NCBI RefSeq assembly: GCF_001886715.1
Contig: NZ_CP018082.1
Location: 5,518,001-5,582,000 of the forward strand
From: Nocardia mangyaensis
Lineage (GTDB): Bacteria; Actinomycetota; Actinomycetes; Mycobacteriales; Mycobacteriaceae
Direction: 5' to 3'
DNA length: 64,000 nt
The notes under the pieces were generated by a model that was given only the letters and a program-made list of their open reading frames with translations, was not told the origin of the DNA and searched no databases. Shown one piece after another: positions 44,878 through 53,900 of the stretch; within the stretch, counting starts at the first letter, position 1, and each line of letters opens with the position of its first letter. The translations under genes were made by a program, and so were the position numbers.

Positions 44878-45063
44878 ACGGGTCTCCCAGCGATGTCTAG
44901 TAGCCGTCGTCAGCAACCTACCCCTCGGTAAACCGCAGTGTCGACTACATCACACTCGCCGGGCCGGGTGGGACCGGCGCCAGCTCGGCGACCCGGTCGA
45001 CGACCTGGTACGTTGCCAAAAGCGAGCCGGGTGACCGGCGAGGAGCCATCGAGGAGTTTTCGG

Positions 45064-45906
45064 GTGAACGGCAGATCCATCGCAGGTAAAGCGGCGACGG
45101 TCACCGCGGCGAGCATCGGCGCACTGGCAATCCTGGCGGCAACCGCGGGCGCCGCGCCGACGCCTGTGGAAGAGGGCATCGCCAACCTCACCGAGATCGC
45201 CGGCGACGACGCCGCGACCAAGGCCGGTGTCGGCGCGATCGACCGCTTCACCGCGCTCGTCGGGCCCGACACGCTGCGCGACATCGCCACGGAGTTCACC
45301 CCGTTCACCTACGCCGCGCCGACCTTCGGCTGTGGCAGCAACGGCCCGATCACCACGATCATCGCCGCCGCCACCTTCGAAGGCCCCGGTCCGCGCACCG
45401 AGAACAGCCTCGAGCCCGGCGACATCCGTTTCAGTGCCAGCCCCCGCCACAGCGGCGTGCCGCTGTCCTCGGGCCTGAGCGTGGCCTGGGTGAACATCAA
45501 CACCGGGCACAGCGGCGTCATCGCGCTCGACGACCAGACCGAGTACCACATGCCCTCGCTGTCGAAGACCGTGCACACGGGAACGGGCACCGTGGTCGCC
45601 TCGATGTGGGGCACCATCGACTACCCCGGCGCCCGCTGCGTGATGACGCCCACCGTGGGCACATTCGTCATTCCCGACCTGCCGGTCGCGGTGCCCGAGG
45701 CACCCGCCGCGCCGACCGAGCCCGAGGGCACCAGCCCGGGGTCGGGCGAATCCTCCTCGGGCGCGCCGAGGTCACAGGCCCCCGCACCCCAGAGCGCGGC
45801 GCCCGCACCGGCCCCCGCGCCCGCGCCCGCGCCCGCCGAGACTCCGCCGCCTGCCCCCGCCCCGGCTCCGCCGACCCCGCCGGCCGCGGTCACCGTCGGC
45901 GGCTGA
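45064..45906 (+). CDS. Secreted Ala/Pro-rich protein, unknown
   Basis: A 280-residue exported protein. Residues 1-33 form a signal peptide (hydrophobic core TVTAASIGALAILAATAGAA), then a folded part with two or more Cys (FGCGSNGPIT, YPGARCVMTP) and the stretch FSASPRHSGVPLSSGLSVAW. From about 220 to the end it is Pro/Ala-rich (APAPAPAPAPAPAETPPPAP), a typical cell-wall linker. The GTG at 45064 has GAGGAG upstream; a longer open frame from 44938 is not used. No domain recognised; such proteins are common in Nocardia and Rhodococcus. Confidence 0.75.
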   Translation: MNGRSIAGKAATVTAASIGALAILAATAGAAPTPVEEGIANLTEIAGDDAATKAGVGAIDRFTALVGPDTLRDIATEFTPFTYAAPTFGCGSNGPITTIIAAATFEGPGPRTENSLEPGDIRFSASPRHSGVPLSSGLSVAWVNINTGHSGVIALDDQTEYHMPSLSKTVHTGTGTVVASMWGTIDYPGARCVMTPTVGTFVIPDLPVAVPEAPAAPTEPEGTSPGSGESSSGAPRSQAPAPQSAAPAPAPAPAPAPAETPPPAPAPAPPTPPAAVTVGG

Positions 45907-45922
45907 TCCACCGGCTCACGGC

Positions 45923-45949
45923 GTCGGCTTCGGATCGACCGAGGCCGAC
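45923..45949 (+). terminator. Hairpin after the secreted protein gene
   Basis: GTCGGCTTCGG pairs with CCGAGGCCGAC over 11 bp (one G-U) with loop ATCGA, starting 17 bases after the stop codon. It lies between convergent genes and may serve the 46084 gene too. Confidence 0.55.
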
Positions 45950-46083
45950 CCAGGTACTCGAAGCGGCCTGGACGCACCGATGGCCGCGGACGTCCAGCCA
46001 TGCCGCTCCGCGCACCCGGGAGCCCGACAGGGCCGGTTGTCCCGCGAGCACGGCGCGGTCGGTCTCCCCCGAGCGTGGCGCGG

Positions 46084-46998
46084 TCAGTCTGCCGGTCGGA
46101 TGCGCAGGACGGTGCCTTCCTCGGACCCGGCGAGCAACGCCGCGGGGTCGGCGGGGTCGGCGACCACGGCCGTGAGGGGTTGGGTGGACAGGATCGTGCA
46201 GGTGGCGCCCGTGCTGGGGTCGACGCGGACGAGGTGTCCCGCGAGGGTGGTCACGTAGAGGGCGCCGTCGCGGACGACCAGGTCGTCGACGAAGTCGGGG
46301 AGGCTGCCGAAGGAGGTCAGGTCGGCGATCGTGGTCGCCACGGCCGGATTCGTGCGCGAGAGGCGCAGCACCCGGCCGACCGGCCCGCTGTCGGCGACGA
46401 AGTTCGCGGTGACGTAGACCGAATCACCGGCGATGACAACACCATTGGGACCCTCGACGCTCACTGCGGCCCACCAGTCCATGTCCTCGCTGCCGTCACG
46501 GTGCAGGCGGTGCAGGCCGTTGCCGGTGGCGACGTAGAGATTGCCCTCGTCATCGAACGCGGCGCCGTTGGGCTGAGGGAAGCCGGTGGCGAAGGGCTCG
46601 GGAACGGGGTCGGCCTCGGTCGGATCGAAGCGGACGATGCCACCGGAACCAGCCAGCGGCGAGTTCCCGGTGACCACGTACAGCAGCCCGTCGGGTCCGA
46701 GCCGAACCGCGCCGGGGGCGGGCACGGCGACGGTGGCGGTCAACCGGCCTGCCCGGTCATAGCGCTGCACCTCACCGCGCATGACGCGCGAAACCCACAG
46801 GTCCCCTTGCTCATCGATGCCGAAGTTCTCCGACCAGTCCAGCAGCGGCACCGTCGACCGAATCGCGACATTCTGACTGGCCTGCGCACAGGCCGCCACG
46901 GGTTCGGCGCCGGCCACGGCGGCGGCGCCGATCGAGGTGGTGGTCGCGACGGCCGCGCCGACGACGACGTGGGCGACGCAACGACGGAACGACAACAT
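46084..46998 (-). CDS. SMP-30/gluconolactonase-like secreted beta-propeller
   Basis: A 304-residue secreted protein. An N-terminal signal peptide (about 1-32: VAHVVVGAAVATTTSIGAAA) is followed by a beta-propeller-like chain with repeated LYVxT-type strands (GLLYVVTGNSPL, GNLYVATGNGLHRL, GALYVTTLAGHLV) and GAVRLGPDG, typical of SMP-30/LRE proteins. Calcium-site residues cannot be assigned. The ATG at 46998 is chosen; a TTG two codons upstream also exists. Function unknown; possibly lactonase-like or a binding protein. It converges with the preceding secreted protein gene. Confidence 0.82.
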   Translation of the reverse strand: MLSFRRCVAHVVVGAAVATTTSIGAAAVAGAEPVAACAQASQNVAIRSTVPLLDWSENFGIDEQGDLWVSRVMRGEVQRYDRAGRLTATVAVPAPGAVRLGPDGLLYVVTGNSPLAGSGGIVRFDPTEADPVPEPFATGFPQPNGAAFDDEGNLYVATGNGLHRLHRDGSEDMDWWAAVSVEGPNGVVIAGDSVYVTANFVADSGPVGRVLRLSRTNPAVATTIADLTSFGSLPDFVDDLVVRDGALYVTTLAGHLVRVDPSTGATCTILSTQPLTAVVADPADPAALLAGSEEGTVLRIRPAD

Positions 46999-47141
46999 GC
47001 ACAAACCTCGGCTCTGCTCGACCAGTTCGACGCGCGAAGTCTAGCGGCTGACACCCGACGACGGAATGCGCACATTGTCATGTGGGACAGCGATGTTGCC
47101 GGAGCCAACGGATTCGGCGGGTGGGTGGGGATAATCGGACG

Positions 47142-47747
47142 GTGCCTTACTTCGACAGTCCGCGTGGGCGACTGCACTGCCGCCGGTGGGTGGTCGAAGG
47201 GGCGACGGCGGTGTTGGTGTTGTTGCCGGGGACCGGGCAGCACAGTGGGCACTACCACCGGTTCGCGGGAGCGCTGCGGTCGGCGGCGATCGAGCTGTGG
47301 GCGTTGGATACCTCGGGGCAAGGCTTGAGTGAAGGAGATCCCGACGCGCCGGGGACGGTGCGCGAGCTCGTTGCCGACGCGCGGGCTCTGCTCGCGCTGG
47401 TCCGGGCCGAGGCCATCGCGGCGCCGGTGTTGATGGGTCATTCCCTCGGCGCGGTGACGGCGCTGACTGTCGCGGTGGAGAACCCCGATGAACTAGGCGG
47501 TCTCGTCGTCTGCGGCACCCCCTGCCGAGCGCTCGACAGCACGCCAGACCTCGATCTTTCGGTCCTGGCGGTGCACGGAATCGATGACCGGCGGGCGCCC
47601 ATCGATGCGATCCGGCTATGGACAGCGCGCCACCGATCGGTAGATTTGCGCGAGTACGCCGACGCCGGACACGACCTGTTGCACGAACCGGTGCAGCATC
47701 AGGTGGCGGCCGATATCGCGCAGTGGGTACTGGCCGCGATGCGATGA
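47142..47747 (+). CDS. Alpha/beta hydrolase
   Basis: A 201-residue alpha/beta hydrolase, short for the family. It has the monoglyceride-lipase-like start PYFDSPRGRL, LPGTGQHSGHYHRFAGAL, DTSGQGLSEGD, the nucleophile elbow MGHSLGAVTAL and the late DAGHDLLHEP (catalytic His). The acid is probably in VHGIDDRRAP. The start is a GTG. It lies just before a type VII secretion cassette on the same strand with a 24-bp gap, so may be co-transcribed. Substrate not readable; a small ester or lipid is likely. Confidence 0.85.
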   Translation: MPYFDSPRGRLHCRRWVVEGATAVLVLLPGTGQHSGHYHRFAGALRSAAIELWALDTSGQGLSEGDPDAPGTVRELVADARALLALVRAEAIAAPVLMGHSLGAVTALTVAVENPDELGGLVVCGTPCRALDSTPDLDLSVLAVHGIDDRRAPIDAIRLWTARHRSVDLREYADAGHDLLHEPVQHQVAADIAQWVLAAMR

Positions 47748-47771
47748 ACACCAGCAACGAAGGGGGAAACG

Positions 47772-48161
47772 GTGCAACCGAATCGAACGGGGCTGCCGAA
47801 CACGGCGGCACTCGACCAGGCGGTCGAGGAGGGCGGACTGTGGATCGAGGGGGTGCTGGTCGCCGACGGCGCACCCGAGCGGTGCGCCCAGCGCTATGAA
47901 CGGCTGGCCGACGAGGCCGAGGCCCAGCTGCGAGTGCTGAGCCAGGCGGCGGTGCTCCCCGGGTTCGGCGGGCTCCCGTCGGGCGCGGCCCTGCGCACCG
48001 GATTCGAAACCAAGACGGGTGACGCGCTCGATCGGCTGCGTGCGTACGCGAGCGCCGCGCGCGATCTCGCGGCGTTGTTCCGCGCGGCGGGCACGGCCTA
48101 TCAGGACAGCGATCAGGCGCTGGCCGGTGCGATCAGGGCGACAGGTGATGGCGATGCGTAG
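47772..48161 (+). CDS. PE/EspC-like type VII secretion substrate with YxxxD
   Basis: A 129-residue, mostly helical protein. Near the C-terminus GTAYQDSDQALAG gives a YxxxD motif (Tyr then Asp four residues on), the general secretion signal of type VII ESX substrates, after helices such as GDALDRLRAYASAARDLAALF. It lacks a clear PE motif and resembles the EspC/type VII target group. The GTG at 47772 has AGGGGGAAAC upstream. It overlaps the PPE-like gene, so they are likely secreted as a pair. No ESX core genes (EccC etc.) occur in this window. Confidence 0.7.
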   Translation: MQPNRTGLPNTAALDQAVEEGGLWIEGVLVADGAPERCAQRYERLADEAEAQLRVLSQAAVLPGFGGLPSGAALRTGFETKTGDALDRLRAYASAARDLAALFRAAGTAYQDSDQALAGAIRATGDGDA

Positions 48162-49494
48162 CATTTCCGGCCGCACCGACCCCGATTACGTGTCTGTCGT
48201 CGAGGTCTTCGACAATCTCTCGCATGCCGAGATCCACCGGGCTGTCGGCCAACTCGATCCGGCCGCTCTGGCGAGCGCGGGCGAACTGTTCCTCACCACC
48301 TCCACCGGACTCGGCGACAGCGTGGACAGCGCGCACAGCGAGATCCGCGCCGCCATCGCCGACGGCTGGCGCGGTACGGCGGCTCAGCGGGCCGCCGACG
48401 CGGTGCGCGACTTCGAACAGGCCGGCCGCAAGATCGCGGATGTGCTCACCGCGGTGGGTGTTCGACTCTGCCAGGCCGGCGACGCCGCCGAATCGCTGCG
48501 CACCGCGATCGCCGAACCCGACGGCACCCAACCGGATCCGGTTGCCGCACTGCTCGACAGCGGGCAGGCCGCCGACAATGCCACGATCGTGCGAGAGGCC
48601 GAGAACGCCCGTCTCGACGCGGTCCAGGCGATGGAGTCGATCTACGCGGGCGCGTTCCTGCCGACCGGTTCGGGGGTGCCATCGTTTCCCGAGATCGCCA
48701 CGGCAACAGGCACTGTCACCGCATCGGCGGTGTCCGGTGCGGTGAGTGGAACGCCGTCTGACGCGACACCCGGCAGTCCGATTCAGTCGGCTACGCCATC
48801 CGCGGACGACTCCGGCGCCACTGTCGCGGCCGGGTTCGTGCCCAGTACCGTCGGCCCCGACACCGCGTCGACAACAACGGGCAGCGGCCAACCAGGTAGT
48901 GGAAACACCACGGGGACAGCCACTTCGACGGCATCGACGGCGACAGCCCCGACGGCCGGGGCGGCGGCCCGTACCGGAGATCCGAGCCGTCCCGCGCCGG
49001 GCACTCCGGTGACCAGCGCCGCGGGCACCTCCGCCGCGGCAACCCCGGTCGGCCATGTCAAGCCCTCGACCACCGACCCACGCAATCGCCGTGACCGCAC
49101 CGGGCCCGGTGCTGGTTCGCTCTCCGGCGCGGGCTCGACCGCTGCGGCGAGCACGACCGACACCACATCGGGCACCGAGACCGTGGCGAGTGCCACGGAC
49201 GCGGTGGCCGACGGGCGCGGTGCCGCCGGTGGCGAGGTCGCCGCGGGCATGGGTGCCGGCGCGATGGGTGGGCTCATGGGCGGGGCGCTGGCCGCGAGCG
49301 ATCAGACCCGCCAGCCGGGTGGTCCGCGCAAACCCGCGCCGGAGCCCGAGGACGAGGACGAGGACGACGAGTTCCTGCGATTCCTCGACGAGGAGCCGAC
49401 CTATCTGGAGCCCGCCGACGAGGTGAACGCGCTGATCGGCAAGTTGGAGCCGACCAGTCCCCCGGTGCTCGGTGAATGGACCGAACGGGAGTGA
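48148..49494 (+). CDS. PPE-like ESX substrate protein
   Basis: A 448-residue protein. N-terminal about 160 residues form a helical PPE-like region with the turn DGWRGTAAQRAADAV (W-x-G). Residues about 160-390 are Thr/Ser/Ala/Gly-rich and low-complexity (e.g. TTTGSGQPGSGNTTGTATST), followed by a Met/Gly segment (AAGMGAGAMGGLMGGALA) and an acidic tail (EPEDEDEDDEFLRFLDEEPT). It overlaps the preceding small gene by 14 bp and the following EspG gene. The first part should pair with the YxxxD protein for export. Confidence 0.75.
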   Translation: MAMRSISGRTDPDYVSVVEVFDNLSHAEIHRAVGQLDPAALASAGELFLTTSTGLGDSVDSAHSEIRAAIADGWRGTAAQRAADAVRDFEQAGRKIADVLTAVGVRLCQAGDAAESLRTAIAEPDGTQPDPVAALLDSGQAADNATIVREAENARLDAVQAMESIYAGAFLPTGSGVPSFPEIATATGTVTASAVSGAVSGTPSDATPGSPIQSATPSADDSGATVAAGFVPSTVGPDTASTTTGSGQPGSGNTTGTATSTASTATAPTAGAAARTGDPSRPAPGTPVTSAAGTSAAATPVGHVKPSTTDPRNRRDRTGPGAGSLSGAGSTAAASTTDTTSGTETVASATDAVADGRGAAGGEVAAGMGAGAMGGLMGGALAASDQTRQPGGPRKPAPEPEDEDEDDEFLRFLDEEPTYLEPADEVNALIGKLEPTSPPVLGEWTERE

Positions 49495-50204
49495 ACTGGC
49501 ACGTCAGCCCGGACCAGTTCGCGCTGGCCTGGGCCCGCACCGACGGCGACCGGATCCCGTATCCGCTCGCCGTCCGTGCGTCCGCACGCGACACCCTCGA
49601 ACGCGCCGCCCAGCAACCCGCGCTGGACGCGTGGTGTGCCACCACCCTCGACGCCGATCTGTCGGCGGCACTGCGGGTGCTGGCCAAACCCGAGATCCGG
49701 GTCGAGGTCCGCGGACAGGCCGGCGGTCAGGTCCGGATGCTCGGCGCCGTCACCGGTGACGTGGCCGTCCTCGCCGTGCAGGCACCCGGTACCGCCGAGG
49801 ACCGGGGCGGCCCGGTCCACGTCCAGGTCGGCAGCACGAAACGGTTTGCCGCCCAGGTGTTCACGCGGATGCCCGCGCACCCGATCGGCATCGGCCCCGC
49901 GCTGTCCGCGCCGGCGGCCAGGGTGCGCGAGGACAGTCGCGATCTGGTGACCGCGCCGGTCGCCGGACCTTCCGAGGCCGCCCGCGTCCGAAAACTGCTG
50001 CAGCGTCCGCGCTGTGGCATCGGGCAGATCCTGGTCGGCGCGGGTGCCGACGAGGCGCCGACCGGGGTGCTGTCATGGATCGATGTCACCGACGACGGGC
50101 GCTACCTGGTGCACGCGGCACGCCACGTCGACATCACCCCCGCCACCCCCCAGTCCGCGACCGACTGGTTGCGCAGGCTGCTGCGCAACGCGAGTGGCGG
50201 CTAG
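49491..50204 (+). CDS. ESX secretion chaperone, EspG family
   Basis: A 237-residue EspG-like protein, cytosolic chaperone that binds the tip of PE/PPE pairs. N-terminus WHVSPDQFALAWARTDGDR, middle LRVLAKPEIRVEVRGQ, C-terminus with RCGIGQILVGAGAD, GVLSWIDVTDDGRYL and SATDWLRRLLRNAS match the EspG pattern. The GTG at 49491 overlaps the PPE stop by 4 bases; an ATG at 49476 adds 5 residues and is an alternative. Being in one operon with the substrates suggests a dedicated chaperone. Confidence 0.85.
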   Translation: MNWHVSPDQFALAWARTDGDRIPYPLAVRASARDTLERAAQQPALDAWCATTLDADLSAALRVLAKPEIRVEVRGQAGGQVRMLGAVTGDVAVLAVQAPGTAEDRGGPVHVQVGSTKRFAAQVFTRMPAHPIGIGPALSAPAARVREDSRDLVTAPVAGPSEAARVRKLLQRPRCGIGQILVGAGADEAPTGVLSWIDVTDDGRYLVHAARHVDITPATPQSATDWLRRLLRNASGG

Positions 50205-50302
50205 CCCCGCGGTTCGCGGTGTTTCACATTGTCCAGGCGCCGTTCGCCCAGCTCGTCGACAAGGTATGGCCGGCGTTCAGGCGGCCGGTATATCTTGCGG
50301 AC

Positions 50303-50959
50303 ATGAGCTCCCAGGGCATCCTGAACACCTATCGCACGGCGCGTGCGGCCTGCCTCGTCATCGCGGGCTTCGCCTTGGCTGCGTATCCGCTGCTGCGGCC
50401 GTATTCGGACGAGGAGACCCTCGCCGGCGCGCAGGCCTACGCGTCGACGGCGTGGGTGGTCTCGCACCTGCTGGCCATCCTCGGCTTCCTGCTGATCGCG
50501 GCGGCGATGCTGTTCGATGTCGCCGCGCGCCCGACCGAGCGGGGTGGATTGCGCGTGGCTTCGACACTGTCGGGGACGGTCGCCGTCACGCTGCTGAGCC
50601 TGTACTACGGCTTCGAATGCTTCGCGCTCCACGAGATCGGCCGGGTGGCGCTGGCGGCGAACTCGGCCGAGGGTCTGGCGCTGGCCGACCAGATCCGGGA
50701 CAACCCCCTCGCGCTGACGTTGTTCGGACTCGGCTGGCTCGCGCTGGGCGTGGCGGTCACCCTGTGGGCAATGGCCCTTCGAGCGGGTTGGGTGCCCGCC
50801 GTGTTCGCGGCGCTGGTATGGCTCTACCTTCCGGTGTTCTTTCTGCCACCGGCCGGACGGATCGGGCACGGCGTCCTGGTTCTGCTCGCCGCGGCAGGCA
50901 CCGCATGGGTGATCAATTCCGCAGCGGGCGCCCCGTCGGATCGCACCGCCACCGGCTAG
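50303..50959 (+). CDS. Multi-pass membrane protein, unknown
   Basis: A 218-residue protein with about six predicted helices, including ACLVIAGFALAAYPLL, VSHLLAILGFLLIAAAML, STLSGTVAVTLLSLYYGF, ALTLFGLGWLALGVAVTLW, VPAVFAALVWLYLPVFF and VLVLLAAAGTAWVIN. No family recognised. It lies 98 bp after the EspG gene. The stop falls in a 17-bp tandem duplication that also carries the stop of the convergent large gene. Confidence 0.75.
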   Translation: MSSQGILNTYRTARAACLVIAGFALAAYPLLRPYSDEETLAGAQAYASTAWVVSHLLAILGFLLIAAAMLFDVAARPTERGGLRVASTLSGTVAVTLLSLYYGFECFALHEIGRVALAANSAEGLALADQIRDNPLALTLFGLGWLALGVAVTLWAMALRAGWVPAVFAALVWLYLPVFFLPPAGRIGHGVLVLLAAAGTAWVINSAAGAPSDRTATG

Positions 50960-50984
50960 GTGTCGAGACCGGCTAGGTGTCGAG
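50951..50984. repeat. Two tandem 17-bp copies spanning convergent stop codons
   Basis: ACCGGCTAGGTGTCGAG occurs twice in a row (50951-50967 and 50968-50984). The first copy holds the TAG of the plus-strand membrane protein; the second holds the minus-strand TAG of the large TM0106-like gene. In a single copy the palindromic CTAG would serve both stops. Confidence 0.9.
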
Positions 50985-53900
50985 GCGGAGGAAGCCCACG
51001 AGTGCGGCCAGTTCCTCCGGTGTGTCCGGCAGGTATTCGGTGAGCAGCGGTGAACGGATCACGATCGCCTTCCACATGGCTCGGCACAGCGTGGCGTGGA
51101 TGACGGTGCGCGAGAGCAGCGGGCGCATCCCGAAGGGGGCGTCGGCGGGGGTCGAGGTGGTCATCGACAGCAGGACGACGGCGGCTTCGCGGCCGCGGAA
51201 GCGATCGGGGGTACCGACGAGGACGTCTTCGATCTTGGCGCGCGCCAACAGGGTTCGGATGCGGGCGACCTGCGCGGCGTAGGGGGCGACGACGAAGATG
51301 TCGTGCGGGTGCAATTTGTGGGCGCGGCCGTCGGCGGTCCAGGTCTGGCCGAGCAGCGCACGGACCCGGCGAACGACTTCGCGCGCTTCGGCATCGGATT
51401 CGGTGGCGCTGCCCCGATGTTCGACCAGCACGGTGCTCACGCCGGGCGAGATCCCGGCGAGATCGCTTGCGCGCGTACCGGTTTCCCCGGCACGCAGTCG
51501 GCCGCCGTAGCAACTCGCCGACACCGGCTCGCACAGCGCGGGGTGCATGCGCCAGGTGGTGTCGAGGAAATAGCCACGCTCGGCGGGCAGGGTGGGCGCA
51601 CCCTCGCACAGCCATTCCAGCGCCGAGACCTGCACCGGCTGCGGATGCGCGGCCAGCGCGCGAGCCGGGACGGGGTCACCGATCAGCAGGAGATTGCGTG
51701 CGCTGACGGCGACCGCGACGGTGTCGGCCAGCGAGAAATCGCCCGCGTCGGCGATCACGAGCAGGTCGAGCGCTCCCGGTGGGATGAGGGAACCGTCGAC
51801 GAAATCGGCTGCGGTACCACCGATCACGCACCCATTCACCGCGTTGTCGAGGAAGCGCGGGTACCGGGAGGCCTCGATGCCCGACCAGTCCGGCCCGACC
51901 GAGGCGACATCCTTCTTCGCCACGAGTTCGGGCAGCAGCCCGGCCTCCACGACCGCGTCGAAGATCCGCTCGATCACCGCGTGCGATTGCGCCACCACAC
52001 CGATCCGCCACCGATGTCGGGTGACCAGGCGTTCGATGGCGCGCCCGGTGGTGCCGGTCTTCCCGGTGCCTGGCGGGCCGTGCACAGCCAGATACGAGGC
52101 GTCGAGGGCGCCGACGGCGGCGGCCAGGGTGGTCGCGATGTCGCCGTGGGCCGGGGGGAGTTCCCGGCCGTCGCGCAGGCGGGGTGCGCGGCGCAGCAGC
52201 AAGTCGTAGACGGCATTCTCGGGGACCAGGGGCAGCGTCATCAGCAGGTCCTGGGCGGTGAATTCCAGGGCCGCCTCGATTTCGGCCTCGCCGTCGGGCG
52301 GGCCGGGGGCGATGGCGGCGGGCAGGTCGTCGTAGGGCGGGCAGCCCGCGGGGAGCAGCTCCTCCAAGCGGACGGTGTCGTCGAAGTTCGCGTCGACGGC
52401 GCAGCCGAGCACGGTGGCGGTGGCGGTGGCGCGGCGACCGAGGGTCTGGGTCATGCCCGCGGCGGCGGCACCGTCGTAGATGGTGACCATCTGGGTGCCC
52501 GGGGTGAGGGTGGCGCCGGTGCCGAGCCGACCGGTGAGAGTGAGGTAGCGGCGCATCGTCGGCAGTTGCGGCGTGCGATGCCACTTGGTGTCGACGGTGC
52601 CCCACTCGCCGACGAGAACCCCTGGCGCGTCGGCCCATTCACCGACGGGATGACCGAGGCGGTCGATGTGCGCCCACCAGCGCGGCTGACGTTCCCGGCG
52701 GTGGTAGCCGAGGATCGCCGCCGTGAGCGAGGCGGCGCAGGCGGCGTCACCCTCGGCATCGACGGCGAACTCGGCCAGCGCGGCCTCGAGCGAACCGGGA
52801 CGAAGCGACGGTGGTGCCTCGGATTCGGCGACCGCGAACCGGGTGCCCGGTACCTCGACCCCGGCCTCCACGGCCAGATCGAGCAGCCAGTCACGAATCC
52901 CGAGCACCGTCGCCGCGCGCCCGGCCGCGCCGGGCACGAGCGCCGCCAATCCCGCTACGTCATAGGACTGTTCGCCGATCAGCAGGGCGGTACGCACCAC
53001 CGGCGCGAGATCGACCAGGGCCCCCTCGGCGAGCAACTCGTCGAGCAGATCCGCCCCGGTCCCGAGCCGCCCCGCCCAGTCGAGCAGTGCGGTCCGCACC
53101 CCCGAACCGTAGTGATACACGCGCACATTCGGATCCGCCGCCCGATGCTCGCCGATGATATCGAGCAGTTCGTCGAGTACACCCCCGTCGTGCATCGAGC
53201 GGTGTGGCACGGCGTCGTCCGTCGGCCGATTACCCAACGACGTCGTCTCCGCCGGCCCTTCGAGGTCGTCAGCGAACCGATCGCGGCTGACCGTCGTGTC
53301 CGCGTGTCCGTTGCCCGTCGGCCGGTGTTGCACCGCCTCTTGGGCGGCCGGGACATTGCCGCGCCGGTGGGCCGGGTCCATCGGATCGCTGCCGAGCGTG
53401 GACGATCCGAAGACGACGGCGTTCCTGTCCGCTGAACTCGGACCGCCGGGTCGATTGCTCATGGCAGTGGTTGCCGGTGTGCGGGCATCGTGGCCGCTGG
53501 CTGGTTCGACGGTGACCCCGGCGGTTCGGAAGACGATGGTGTCGGTGGTCGACAGTTCGACGGCGGTGATCGCGGCGTGGTGGTCGAGGTCGACGATCAG
53601 GGCGAGGTCGCCGGGGGTCGAGGCGGGGAGGGAGCCCAGGGCGGTGGCGTCGCGCAGGGCGAAGGTGGGGTTACCGGTGCGCTCGCGGTCGAGTTGGATC
53701 TGGGCCTGGCGGCGCAGGGTGGTGACAGTGCGCGGCGCGAGGCCGGGGACCGGGGTGCTCGTGGTGGCGAGCCGATCAATGGTCAGGACGCCGGATTCCC
53801 GCAGGCGAGCGCGCTGGGTGGGTCGAATACCCGCCACCAGCAGCAGGTCCCGTGCGTTCGCCGCCGCGGCACGACAACTCGGGCAGCGACCGCACGCCAG

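Noticed and set aside
51096..53435. 779-residue plus-strand frame over the TM0106-like gene
   Set aside because: Low-complexity Gly/Arg/Gln composition and no motifs; the minus-strand gene has clear helicase landmarks.
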